Notes: generated by a model from the sequence alone, not told the origin. A DNA stretch of 22,913 nt from Methanothrix sp. (GCA_028708055.1 JAQVZT010000006.1:1-22913), one strand, 5' to 3'. Positions 6,950 through 14,482 are shown, counted from the first letter of the stretch. Program-made: numbers and translations.

Positions 6950-7918
6950 ATGAAATCGATAATGGACAGAATCAAAAAATCGGGCAGGGTGTTCGTCTTT
7001 GGGATAGCCGGAGACAGCGGTTCAGGCAAGACCACCATCTCGCGCGGCATAAAGAGGATACTGGGCGAGGAGATGGTCTGCTCCTTTTCCATGGACGACT
7101 ACCACAGCCTGGACCGAAAAGCGAGAAAGGAACGAAATATCACGCCCCTGCATCCTGAGGCCAACCATCTGGATCTCCTGGCCGATCATCTCGAAATGCT
7201 GCGGCGCGGCCAGGCCATTGACAAGCCGGTTTATGACCACAGCATTGGCGAGATCAGCGGCACGGTTCCATTCGGACCGGCTCCTGTGGTCATTGTGGAG
7301 GGCTTGCATCCCTTTTACACGCCGAGGCTGAGAAGCCTCATCGATTTCAAGATCTTTGTGGATCCATCGCGATCGGTCAAGAGGCTCTGGAAGGTGCGCC
7401 GGGATGTGGGCGATCGCGGCTATCAGCCTGAGCAGGTAATGGCCGAGATATTGCAGCGCGAGCCGGACTACAAGCTCTACGTGGATATCCAGAAGATCTA
7501 TGCCGAGATCGTGGTCAAGATTCAGGATACCAGGTTTCATCCGTCGCTTCTGGAGACGGGAGCGGCACCTGACTGGTACTCAGTGAGGCTGATTCAGCAG
7601 ATGATGGAGCAGCCCGTCTCCCACGTCGATCTGACAATCGATCTGAGCAAGATTCTGAGAAGCTCGGAGCACAACTTTTCCATCGAGTTTCAGCGGGATG
7701 ACTACTATGGCAAGAAGGTGGGCATCATGACTGTGGACGGCGAGATTCATCAATCCATGATTGCTGATCTGGAAAAGAAGCTGTGCGACTCTCTGGGGAC
7801 TTATGCTGTGATAAGCGATCGGCAGGAGCAGTACGTCAATGCCATCGGCCTCTCTCAATTGGTATTGACCTGGAGCTGTCTGGAGAAGCTGGACCATCTC
7901 CTGGGAAAAGGCAGATAG
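6950..7918 (+). CDS. prk: Archaeal phosphoribulokinase
   Basis: Phosphorylates ribulose 5-phosphate to ribulose 1,5-bisphosphate with ATP. In methanogens such as Methanospirillum this enzyme feeds form III RuBisCO in the reductive hexulose-phosphate pathway. The 322-residue protein has the P-loop GIAGDSGSGKTT (residues 18-29) and the MDDYHSLDR segment with catalytic Asp. It also has NITPLHPEANHLDLL, KPVYDHSIG, and the Walker B-like VVIVEGLHPFYTP, then KIFVDPSRSVKRLWKVRRD. These are the phosphoribulokinase/uridine kinase-fold motifs, with phosphoribulokinase rather than uridine kinase spacing. The ATG is 6 bases downstream of the C39-like gene, an unusual operon partner. No RuBisCO gene is in this window. 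Confidence 0.9.
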   Translation: MKSIMDRIKKSGRVFVFGIAGDSGSGKTTISRGIKRILGEEMVCSFSMDDYHSLDRKARKERNITPLHPEANHLDLLADHLEMLRRGQAIDKPVYDHSIGEISGTVPFGPAPVVIVEGLHPFYTPRLRSLIDFKIFVDPSRSVKRLWKVRRDVGDRGYQPEQVMAEILQREPDYKLYVDIQKIYAEIVVKIQDTRFHPSLLETGAAPDWYSVRLIQQMMEQPVSHVDLTIDLSKILRSSEHNFSIEFQRDDYYGKKVGIMTVDGEIHQSMIADLEKKLCDSLGTYAVISDRQEQYVNAIGLSQLVLTWSCLEKLDHLLGKGR

Positions 7919-7945
7919 AAGCTGGAATAGATGCGGATACCGCCG

Positions 7946-7975
7946 TGGAGGGCAGCAGCCGCCCAGCGCCCTCCA
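7946..7975. terminator. Perfect 8-bp hairpin between prk and nitroreductase
   Basis: TGGAGGGC at 7946-7953 pairs perfectly with GCCCTCCA at 7968-7975 around a 14-base loop, between convergent genes. No T run follows on either strand, so termination is only one possible role. Confidence 0.35.
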
Positions 7976-8083
7976 TGCTATCTCAATCTATCTTGATCCC
8001 GTGCAGCGGCTCGTGCCCATGAACCGGGACGCGCGCAGCGGGCTGAAGTGCATCTTCTCTCATACCGGGAGCCGGAGCCTAGC

Positions 8084-8590
8084 TCACCAGTGTTCTCTGG
8101 CGACAATTTCGTCCAGTTTTTTGCGGGGTCGGGGCTCGGGCATTTGTGCCGGGTAGCCGATGGGCATAAGCGCCACAACCCTTATCTCCGGTGGCACTCC
8201 CAGGATCTCCTTTACCTTGTCCTCGTAGAAGGCTCCTATCCAGCAGGTGCCCAGTTGCAGCGATGTGGCAGCGAGGGTCATATGATCCAGGGCGATTGTC
8301 ACATCTATGGCGTAGGCCGGCTGGCCGCATGTCATGACCAGATCCGATGTCCCGCAGGCGGCGATGACCACCGGTGCCTGGCCCACAAACTGCTGATCCC
8401 TGGCTGCCGCGGCGAGCTTGCGGCGCGCAGCAGCATCCTGCACCACAATGAACTTCCAGTCCTGCATATTCCGGGCGGAGGGCGCGAGCCGGCCCGCCTC
8501 CAGGACAGCGAGGAGCTTGTCCTCCTCAACGGGTCTATCCAGGAAGGCTCTTATGCTCCGCCGGGAGCGGATGGCCTGCATCATATCCAT
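8084..8590 (-). CDS. Nitroreductase family protein (FMN-dependent)
   Basis: A 168-residue NAD(P)H- or F420-type flavin oxidoreductase of the nitroreductase fold. The N-terminal RSRRSIRAFLDRPVEEDKL is the FMN phosphate-binding signature. PSARNMQDWKFIVV is the second flavin-contacting motif, and LAATSLQLGTCWIGAF lies at the dimer interface and flavin pocket. The substrate cannot be told. The size fits the short nitroreductases common in methanogens. It follows the winged-helix gene on the same strand after 7 bases and very probably shares its transcript, so that regulator is a likely redox or substrate sensor for it. Confidence 0.9.
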   Translation of the reverse strand: MDMMQAIRSRRSIRAFLDRPVEEDKLLAVLEAGRLAPSARNMQDWKFIVVQDAAARRKLAAAARDQQFVGQAPVVIAACGTSDLVMTCGQPAYAIDVTIALDHMTLAATSLQLGTCWIGAFYEDKVKEILGVPPEIRVVALMPIGYPAQMPEPRPRKKLDEIVAREHW

Positions 8591-8597
8591 GGTCGGA

Positions 8598-8852
8598 TCA
8601 GGCCCTCTTCTTCATCTCTCTCTCGATCTCCTGACCGGCCTCGGTAAGGCACCAGATGCCGTCATTCTCGAAGACCAGGCTTCGCTCTGCAAGCTCGCCC
8701 AGGATCTTCTTGACGGATTGCGCAGGGATGCGCTCGAATTTGCCTATCTTCTCAGTGGAAAGCTTGCCCTTGGAGCCCAGGACCTGGACGATCCTCTCGC
8801 GATGCTTGTTTCCCATGACAAATCCTATATTACCGGCTAAGTCTTCTGGCAT
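8598..8852 (-). CDS. Small winged-helix transcriptional regulator
   Basis: An 84-residue protein with an archaeal winged helix: HRERIVQVLGSKGKLSTEKI, then ERIPAQSVKKILGELAERSLV (recognition helix) and a wing ending in WCLTEAGQEIERE. It is probably a DNA-binding repressor or activator for itself and the nitroreductase 7 bases downstream. On the minus strand GAGGT precedes the ATG at 8852 by 8 bases, supporting this start. A later ATG at 8816 would remove 12 residues but keep the fold. The gene is divergent from the SRP RNA gene, with only about 58 bp between them. Confidence 0.8.
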   Translation of the reverse strand: MPEDLAGNIGFVMGNKHRERIVQVLGSKGKLSTEKIGKFERIPAQSVKKILGELAERSLVFENDGIWCLTEAGQEIEREMKKRA

Positions 8853-8878
8853 ATTTTGTTACCTCTTTTCGGCGTTAG

Positions 8879-8886
8879 CTTTATTA
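8879..8886 (+). promoter_or_regulatory. TATA-like box of the SRP RNA gene
   Basis: CTTTATTA is centred about 28 bp upstream of the predicted RNA 5' end at 8911. The same bases read TAATAAAG on the other strand, towards the winged-helix gene. Confidence 0.45.
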
Positions 8887-8910
8887 GCTGTTCACCTCAA
8901 TGTTAAAAGT

Positions 8911-9226
8911 GGCGGGCAGTCCGGGTGGTTCGGCGTCACCTGTAACCCGAAATCGTCGATAAGCGGGGGGCGAAGCTGACGGAAGACACTGGGCGCTGCA
9001 TGCTCAGTCCAGTCGTCGACTATGATTCTCCGTCCTGCAGGGATGGCACCGGTCCACGGTCTTTCCTGATGGAAAGCTTGTGTACCATAATTGCGGGAAC
9101 CGGTTCAGGCCCGGAAGGGAGCAGACCCACCGCGGGTAACTATCGCTTACAGGTATATGGGGAGGAGAAGGCGAAGGGATTAACTGGCATGCAGCCTCGG
9201 CGGCGACCGGCAGCGTACCCGCCATT
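8911..9226 (+). ncRNA. ffs: Archaeal SRP 7S RNA
   Basis: This is the RNA core of the signal recognition particle, which targets exported and membrane proteins. The 5' domain reads GGGTGGTTCGGCGTCACC then TGTAACCCGAAA, like the helix 2-4 Alu-domain consensus of archaeal 7S RNA. Helix 8 is at 9106-9124: CAGGCCCGGAAGGGAGCAG, with the GGAA tetraloop and the asymmetric AGCAG loop that bind SRP54. Helix 6, the SRP19 site, is a CTTTCC/GGAAAG hairpin at 9061-9076. The ends close as helix 1: GGCGGG at 8911-8916 pairs with CCCGCC at 9218-9223. The ~315-nt size is typical. Both ends may be off by a few bases. Confidence 0.93.
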
Positions 9227-9258
9227 TAACTCAAATCAAAATTCAAGTCAGCACAATT

Positions 9259-9355
9259 TTCATCCTGCAACCGGCTCAAATGGGTTGGAAATTACCTCTC
9301 CTGATCTCGATTCTGATTCTAAATATTAATATCTTTTGCGATTCATCCTGCAACC
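9259..9355. repeat. 14-bp direct repeat upstream of secreted protein gene
   Basis: TTCATCCTGCAACC occurs at 9259-9272 and again, identically, at 9342-9355, 83 bp apart, both upstream of the gene starting at 9408. It could be a duplicated regulatory site or an insertion footprint. Confidence 0.6.
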
Positions 9356-9407
9356 TAAAGTCTTAATAGATAATAATGATAGTTAATTGTAAGGTGGAGC
9401 GGATAAT

Positions 9408-10892
9408 ATGCGAATGTATGTATTATTGCTGGTCATGTTCTCTCTGACAATTGGAGCAGTACTTGCCGAAGATGCTGTTATGGGTGACGCACAGGCTTTT
9501 AGGCATGCCCTGGAAAAGGAAGGATTCACTGTACAACAGGGCAGGATAGGTTATTTGGATCTGATCAAGCTATACGATACAGGAGTATTGCCGTCTGCAT
9601 ACGGAAACAATCCAACTACAAAATACTTGACCTATTTTGTCCCACCTGCCCCTGGCAGCACAGTACCTGAACTATTTTCCCGAATCACCAAAGCGCTTGG
9701 AATGGATCAGGGCACATCTGCTTTCTGGTCGCTGGGTCCTGATGAAGCAGTGGTATTCGTAGGAAGAACTCCGCCCGAATGCAGATATTTCAGCTTCGAT
9801 CATTATCTGCTGTCAAGGACATATGGCAATGAGACCCGGTGGATCTTTGCCAACCTGGCGGATACGGTTAACAACCTGGTAATCAATAGCACAGGAACGC
9901 CCAATGGAGCCGCAGGCAATCCCTTCAATCAGACCACGGTGATAATCGCCACGGCTGACAGAGGCATCGATCAACGCATCCAGGCGGCGGCTGTTTCTGC
10001 CGGCTATTCGAATGATATATTCAACACACAGGTGTTCCCCTCATCCCTGCTGAATATGGGCCTGGAGGATAGCTCAGATAAATTCTTGATGCTGATTCGC
10101 CCGGCTCTGTACAAGGATAAGCAGGCGGGCAGCGACTACCTGAATGACACACCTGCGACGGTATTCCGGGTAACTCCCAATGAATCTATAAAGCTGGACC
10201 CATATGATTATCCAAAGCTGAGAGTGCGGGGTCCTGGAACAACCGAGCTTGGTCTGATGGGTGATCTCGAAAAGTTGAGGATGGCAGTCCTGGACAAATA
10301 CAATGGATCGATTGCCACAGAGCTTCCGACCAGTATTGCTGTCCCTGCGGGAAGCGATGCCATTCAGAGAGGGATAGATGCTGTTGGGCCAAATAACGAT
10401 GCATTCTATATTTGGTCGGCAAACCAAACGGTCTCTTCGCCAACACCTCCTTTCCCTAACCTCAGGCTTTACTACGATTTCCTGCGAGATCCACCAGTCA
10501 CACTGGGAAGCGATAGTGGCGAATTCATAATCATCTACGGGGTTAACCATGTGGCAACAGGGAAGGCCACCTACTCGAACTTCGCACTCTATGGAGCAGA
10601 TGTATGGAATGGTGTTGGGTCAATTGAAGATCCGGCCTTCAATGGGACCGCAGAGGAATATCTTCCGGATAATCCCAATGCGAAATATCTCTATGTCTAC
10701 AAGATTGCCAGGAATTGCAGCGGCGATGCCAATTGCTTTGCGGTTCCAACCGGCCCCGGTGCCTACGGCATAGCTCTGGACCAGCCGATATTGATAGCCT
10801 GGAGGAGCTATCTGGAGAAGGCCACGAAGACCGGGCCGTCCAGCATAGAGATGGTGTACGATAGAGCCGTAAAATTCGATCCAAAGAGGTAG
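9408..10892 (+). CDS. Secreted protein of unknown function (494 aa)
   Basis: The family is not recognised. A signal peptide (MRMYVLLLVMFSLTIGAVLA) is followed by a ~474-residue mature protein with no later membrane span. The sequence is rich in Pro, Asn, Asp and Tyr and carries many Asn-X-Ser/Thr sequons (for example NETR, NQTT, NGSI, NQTV, NCSG), consistent with an N-glycosylated extracellular protein. A mid-region PTSIAVPAGSDAIQRGIDAV and a late CSGDANCF pair, a possible disulfide, stand out. GGTGGAG at 9393-9399 is a Shine-Dalgarno sequence about 8 bases before the ATG. A TATA-like CTTAATAGA lies near 9362-9370. It appears monocistronic. Confidence 0.75.
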   Translation: MRMYVLLLVMFSLTIGAVLAEDAVMGDAQAFRHALEKEGFTVQQGRIGYLDLIKLYDTGVLPSAYGNNPTTKYLTYFVPPAPGSTVPELFSRITKALGMDQGTSAFWSLGPDEAVVFVGRTPPECRYFSFDHYLLSRTYGNETRWIFANLADTVNNLVINSTGTPNGAAGNPFNQTTVIIATADRGIDQRIQAAAVSAGYSNDIFNTQVFPSSLLNMGLEDSSDKFLMLIRPALYKDKQAGSDYLNDTPATVFRVTPNESIKLDPYDYPKLRVRGPGTTELGLMGDLEKLRMAVLDKYNGSIATELPTSIAVPAGSDAIQRGIDAVGPNNDAFYIWSANQTVSSPTPPFPNLRLYYDFLRDPPVTLGSDSGEFIIIYGVNHVATGKATYSNFALYGADVWNGVGSIEDPAFNGTAEEYLPDNPNAKYLYVYKIARNCSGDANCFAVPTGPGAYGIALDQPILIAWRSYLEKATKTGPSSIEMVYDRAVKFDPKR

Positions 10893-11415
10893 GGCAAAAA
10901 AGAACTGGGGCATGTGGGCATGCGCCAGATCTTTCTGCTTTCTATTTTGTGGAGCGCGTTGGATTATTCTGCTCGGGGCCCGGCAGTGCGACTGCAATTT
11001 AACTTGATTGCTGCGGATTCTGCAGGATTCCGCCTGATCTCAATATTTTCTCTATATATTCAGGGCTGTTTTTTCTTGGCGTTGTGGACTGCCTCAGGGA
11101 GTCTGCGATCTTCCACCCCGAAATTACATACAAGTGATCGAGCGAGAGCAGGAGAATGGCTATATCTATTTTAGGCTAACAGAGAGTTCCCATTCATAGG
11201 TCCTTCTTAATTGCAGCGAGGCTTAAATAAACCAACGTTTAGATTTCATGCGAAAAAACCGCTAACCGCTAACAAAGGCACATGATCTTCTCAAATTATG
11301 TCTCTAATTGAAATCGTTGTACAGGCGCTTTTAGGACGATCGAGATAGCGTACTACCGCAAGATTTAAAATAGAAGATACCAGACTGCTAATTGTATAAA
11401 GCATCAAGCCTTTTT
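10893..11415. other. Gene-free stretch of about 520 bases
   Basis: No convincing gene. A plus-strand open frame at 10914-11174 starts with a hydrophobic stretch but has no Shine-Dalgarno sequence and no recognisable domain. TATA-like GGCTTAAATAAAC near 11219-11231 and a short tandem CCGCTAA repeat near 11259-11272 are present. The region separates the secreted protein gene from the decayed ParA module. Confidence 0.4.
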
Positions 11416-12039
11416 CTAATTCAAGTTGTTCGGTATGTCAATTTTGCAGCGTCTGGCAATCTCAACAGCAAGCTGCTTGAAATTGTCTCTTGCATCATGG
11501 ATCGCATTCTGAAGTGAACCGATGGCTCCATCGGCTGGACGGAGATGAAATATGGGTTTGTGTGCTTCTTGGGCCATGGGCATCAGGCTTCGATAGTGCC
11601 TTACCGAACCCATTTGATTTTGACTACCAACCCCTCCTGTTTTTGGCTTTTTGCCCAAGATTTCTTCTGAATAGACTTCAGGAATCCGTTTAGCCCAGCG
11701 TTCGTATGCCTTAACGGGACGGCCTAATTCGAGATCACCGATAAGCAAATTGATCCTTTCATCAATCCTCTCAACATATGGTTTCTCTACGATATCTCCT
11801 GTCCCACGAAGTAAGGGCTCAATGCTGCCAAAAATTGTGTTGCTATGTTCGCCATCCGGCCAGAACTTTTCAAGTAGCTCGTCCTCCAGAAATGCGGCTG
11901 TCAGATTGGACTGTGGATCAAGGTCCGCTGCCAATACGTTAATCCCTAAGTCCGCATACATCCAGGAGAGATGAAATACCAAGGATGTCTTTCCAACGCC
12001 GCCTTTGTTATTAAAAAATGCGATAATTGGGGCGCTCAT
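11416..12039 (-). CDS. ParA-like ATPase with internal deletion (Walker B lost)
   Basis: The N-terminus is a clear ParA/Soj P-loop ATPase: FNNKGGVGKTS (residues 9-19) with the deviant Walker A Lys, then LAADLDPQSNLT (37-47). Family members of this sub-type continue for about 100 more residues with a Walker B (a hydrophobic run ending D-x-x-P/G) and a catalytic core. Here LLIGDLELG (98-106) passes directly into RPVKAYERW, the C-terminal part that ends HYRSLMPMAQEAHKPIFHL. The protein is only 207 residues. The comparison with intact relatives is from memory; the absence of a Walker B is visible directly. ATP hydrolysis is therefore unlikely. The ATG overlaps the stop of the AlbA_2 gene (TAATG), so the two were translationally coupled. 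Confidence 0.8.
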   Translation of the reverse strand: MSAPIIAFFNNKGGVGKTSLVFHLSWMYADLGINVLAADLDPQSNLTAAFLEDELLEKFWPDGEHSNTIFGSIEPLLRGTGDIVEKPYVERIDERINLLIGDLELGRPVKAYERWAKRIPEVYSEEILGKKPKTGGVGSQNQMGSVRHYRSLMPMAQEAHKPIFHLRPADGAIGSLQNAIHDARDNFKQLAVEIARRCKIDIPNNLN

Positions 12040-13224
12040 TATTGCTTCCTCACCGTTACAAGAATAAAATTCCTCTCAACATCAAATGCAAGGGGTGGAT
12101 TTCCATTCTCTTCAAGCAGCTTTTTTGCAATTTGAATTCCATATTTAAAACGCTGAACATATCCCAGGACTCGCATAGCCTCGGCTAGGTGAGGATTTCT
12201 GTAGTCAGTTACGCCAGGCTGCCCAAAATTCTCTTTGGTAACCTGACCGAATGGCCCTCCTGGGCTATGAATCTCGATTCGATCTGAGAACCAATAGATT
12301 CGGACCAGTGAGTTCGTTGCTTCATAGGTTCGATGAAGCACCGCATTTCGGACCAATTGCTGAAGAGCGGCCAAAGGATATTCAGGGCGCCTTATTTCCA
12401 CTCGCTCTGATGTTACAGATGTGTAGATTGAATTATTGGCCTCAAGTACATCATCGATCCTCATGAGCAATTCCCGCAAAGAACCAGCTATCGTTTTCTG
12501 ATCTCTAATAGGATCGGTTAGCTTCATGCCTTCGAGTCTTAAGAATTGTACGTATGCACCAGGAATGTAATCTTGGATTTCTTTCCCAATTACTAGCATC
12601 CCTAATATCGTGGGTTGTTCATCTGGAGTTAAAAAGCGCAACGCCTTTAATTTATCCTTTGTAGAGCGGGTATTTTGTTTAAGGACTTCTGGAGCAATCG
12701 CCAAGGCAAGGTATTCGCGCTCGAATAAATCAATATCGAGTTCTCCGATTGTTGCAGAAGGAACGGGCTGGAGATCAAAAGGCAGATCTCTGGAACGTCT
12801 CCTTTCTGAAAGGATTTTTTCTTCTTCAGATGTTGCGATCGCTCTGCGAGGACCAACCCTAATCCATGTAACTCCATTAAAACGAATCGGTGGAGCAATA
12901 GACGGATTTACTGCTATTGCGACCATCTCGCATTTGTTTATTATTTTTTTTTTCAACCGTAATAGACGGAAATGGTTGAATCTTGCCATCATTCCGCATA
13001 TGAGACAATTGGAACAGAAGTTCATCAGTTACCGTCAATCCCGAACAAGAACCATCATCATTAGCTCCTATAAAAATTACACCTTGCCTACGGTGATCCG
13101 GAAGATCATTAGCATATGCGCAAATGGCCTGTCTCACTCGATCTGGATTTGATAGAGATGCCTTTCGCTCAACCAAATCCGATTCGAGGTCTATTAGCAT
13201 TGAGCCAATTTCTTGCGGGTCCAT
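12039..13224 (-). pseudogene. AlbA_2/Schlafen-type ATP-binding protein, frameshifted
   Basis: Two overlapping frames together encode one ~394-residue protein. The first (13224 down to the A-tract) carries the AlbA_2 domain: LVERKASL, then GVIFIGANDDGSCSGL. The second resumes at KKIINKCEMVAIAV, continues with GVTWIRVGPRRAIA, and ends with a GHKL-like ATP-binding part: QQLVRNAVLHRTYE, RIEIHSPGGPFG, RFKYGIQIAKKLLEENG. They are joined by removing one A from the ten-A tract (plus strand T10 at 12944-12953). This family is usually annotated as a putative regulator or RecG-like ATP-binding protein. Its function is unproven; pairing with ParA suggests a defence or mobile-element role. It may be a real mutation, a phase-variable switch, or a sequencing error. 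Confidence 0.8.
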
Positions 13225-13436
13225 TAATCTCCCTGGATCATCTTAATTAATCTTATTCCTAGTATTTGAGTTATTCCTAGAATGCTCGCCCATTCTTTCC
13301 CCTCTGCGCCTTCCTTGCTTCTTTTGGCAATAATTTCGGACCGCCTTTGTCCGCTCTCGCGCCGCCAATCCGCGTGCCTGTCGATCCCGCTCGCCAGTAC
13401 CGCCACAGGGGGAAAGCCCAGCTTGGCTTCGCCCAC
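13224..13436 (-). CDS. Possible small ORF upstream of the AlbA_2 gene
   Basis: A 70-residue frame whose stop overlaps the AlbA_2 start as TAATG, the same junction as between AlbA_2 and ParA. The C-terminal half (KEWASILGITQILGIRLIK) could be a helix-turn-helix-like segment, but no family is recognised. Codons in the first half are GC-rich and Arg-rich, unlike the neighbours. It may be only the leader region. Confidence 0.2.
   Translation of the reverse strand: MGEAKLGFPPVAVLASGIDRHADWRRESGQRRSEIIAKRSKEGAEGKEWASILGITQILGIRLIKMIQGD
13253..13280. repeat. 10-bp direct repeat upstream of the AlbA_2/ParA module
   Basis: TTATTCCTAG occurs at 13253-13262 and 13271-13280, an 18-bp period. It lies about 30-55 bp upstream of the AlbA_2 start and is a possible operator. 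If the small upstream frame is translated, the repeat encodes a duplicated ILGI. Confidence 0.6.
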
Positions 13437-13538
13437 CCGGCTGGCCGCCAGCGACCAGGCTGGCCCGAAAGAAAACGCCCGATCGGAAAAATCGCCCTGA
13501 GGAAAAAGAGATATATTGAAGCGGATTAATTGTAATTG
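13281..13538. other. GC-rich spacer ending in a TATA-like promoter
   Basis: Only weak, overlapping frames on both strands. The block 13340-13490 is unusually GC-rich compared with both sides. The TATA-like ATATATT at 13511-13517 follows the purine-rich GAAAAAGAG and is centred 25 bp before the ATG at 13539, a good leaderless promoter for the acylphosphatase-like gene. Confidence 0.45.
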
Positions 13539-14207
13539 ATGCCAAGACTGACCGCTTTCGTCTCGGGCATGGTCCAGAAGACCGGATACCGATCAAGGGT
13601 AGTGATTCTGGCCAATGCCTTCGGACTTTCTGGATATGTGCAGAACCTTCGCAGTGGCAAAGTTAAGATAGTCGCAGAAGGAGATAAAACCGATCTGACT
13701 CGTTTTCTCAATTGCCTGACCATAAGAGACGCACTAATCGATGTGCAGAGCATCGAGAATGAGATCTCTGCCGGCACGGATGAGTTCACCGGATTTGAAA
13801 AGATGGTGTCGAGCGGTGAAACCGACCAACGCCTGGACCGGGCTGCAGATCTGCTCAAAGACCTCATCGTGGTCACCAAAGATGTAGTAGTGGAACTGAA
13901 ATCCACCCATGAAGAGATCAGGGGCATCAGGGACGAGGTAAAAGGAGCACGTGAGGACATCAAAGGGGTTCGGGACGAGGTAAAGGCGGCTCGTGAGGAC
14001 ATCAAGGGCGTGAATGTCGCTGTCCAGAACGTCTGCCAGGCAGTCAATAACATCGGAAACGCTCTGTCTGAGAAGATAGACTGCGCAAAAGACGAGATTG
14101 TCAATGAGGTCAAAGGGCTTCGCTCCGATTTAAGAGGCGATCTGAAAGGAAGACTGGTCCGGATGGACGCTGATCTCTCACAGATAAAAACCAAGTGTGG
14201 CCTATAG
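13539..14207 (+). CDS. Acylphosphatase-domain protein with coiled-coil tail
   Basis: Residues 1-90 are an acylphosphatase-like alpha/beta domain: FVSGMVQKTGYRSRVVILANAFGL carries the catalytic Arg, and SGYVQNLRSGKVKIVAEGD carries the catalytic Asn. Classic VQGVGFR is changed to VQKTGYR, so activity is likely but not certain. Residues ~105-220 are a long coiled coil with a 14-residue (two-heptad) repeat, GIRDEVKGARED then IKGVRDEVKAARED, followed by LRSDLRGDLKGRL. Acylphosphatases normally end at ~95 residues, so the coiled coil is an added oligomerisation or anchoring part. The ATG at 13539 is preferred over the TTG just before it, because the TATA box is at leaderless distance. The gene is alone on this strand. 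Confidence 0.75.
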   Translation: MPRLTAFVSGMVQKTGYRSRVVILANAFGLSGYVQNLRSGKVKIVAEGDKTDLTRFLNCLTIRDALIDVQSIENEISAGTDEFTGFEKMVSSGETDQRLDRAADLLKDLIVVTKDVVVELKSTHEEIRGIRDEVKGAREDIKGVRDEVKAAREDIKGVNVAVQNVCQAVNNIGNALSEKIDCAKDEIVNEVKGLRSDLRGDLKGRLVRMDADLSQIKTKCGL

Positions 14208-14223
14208 TCGTTATTTTTGGAAA

Positions 14224-14251
14224 GATCCGGACTCGTAGATCCATTCGGATC
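14224..14251. repeat. 6-bp inverted repeat after the acylphosphatase-like gene
   Basis: GATCCG at 14224-14229 and CGGATC at 14246-14251 form a short stem with a 16-base loop, 17 bases after the stop codon. No T run follows. Confidence 0.35.
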
Positions 14252-14448
14252 ACATATCTTGGCATCTTCTCATCTCCATTAAAGACTAAATAGTGATCAA
14301 ATATGCCCGTTCTGTCACTGGATGATTTTGCCGGGCACATGGTTCCAGTAGCTTCAAATGCAGGAGGCTGCTAAAACTGATACTGGTCATTAGTCGTATG
14401 ACGAGATAGGAGACCCGAGTTGATCACTGAGCGAATGAATGAAGGCAA

Positions 14449-14482
14449 GTATTAAATCCCTCAATGACCTATTAAATGCAGC
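14449..14482 (+). promoter_or_regulatory. TATA-like promoter of hicB
   Basis: GTATTAAAT at 14449-14457 is centred 30 bp before the ATG at 14483. A second TATTAAAT (14470-14477) lies too close to the start to be the promoter but could be an operator-like repeat. Confidence 0.4.

Noticed and set aside
9000..9329. Plus-strand 109-residue open frame (and a minus-strand frame at 9004-9225)
   Set aside because: They lie on the SRP 7S RNA gene, have no ribosome-binding site and no domain; the RNA consensus explains the sequence.
10914..11174. Plus-strand 86-residue frame with a hydrophobic start
   Set aside because: No Shine-Dalgarno sequence, no homology recognised, and it directly follows a gene end; kept only as part of the gene-free stretch.
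13243..13596. Minus-strand 117-residue frame across the GC-rich spacer
   Set aside because: It crosses the promoter and start of the acylphosphatase-like gene, has no known domain, and overlaps other equally weak frames.
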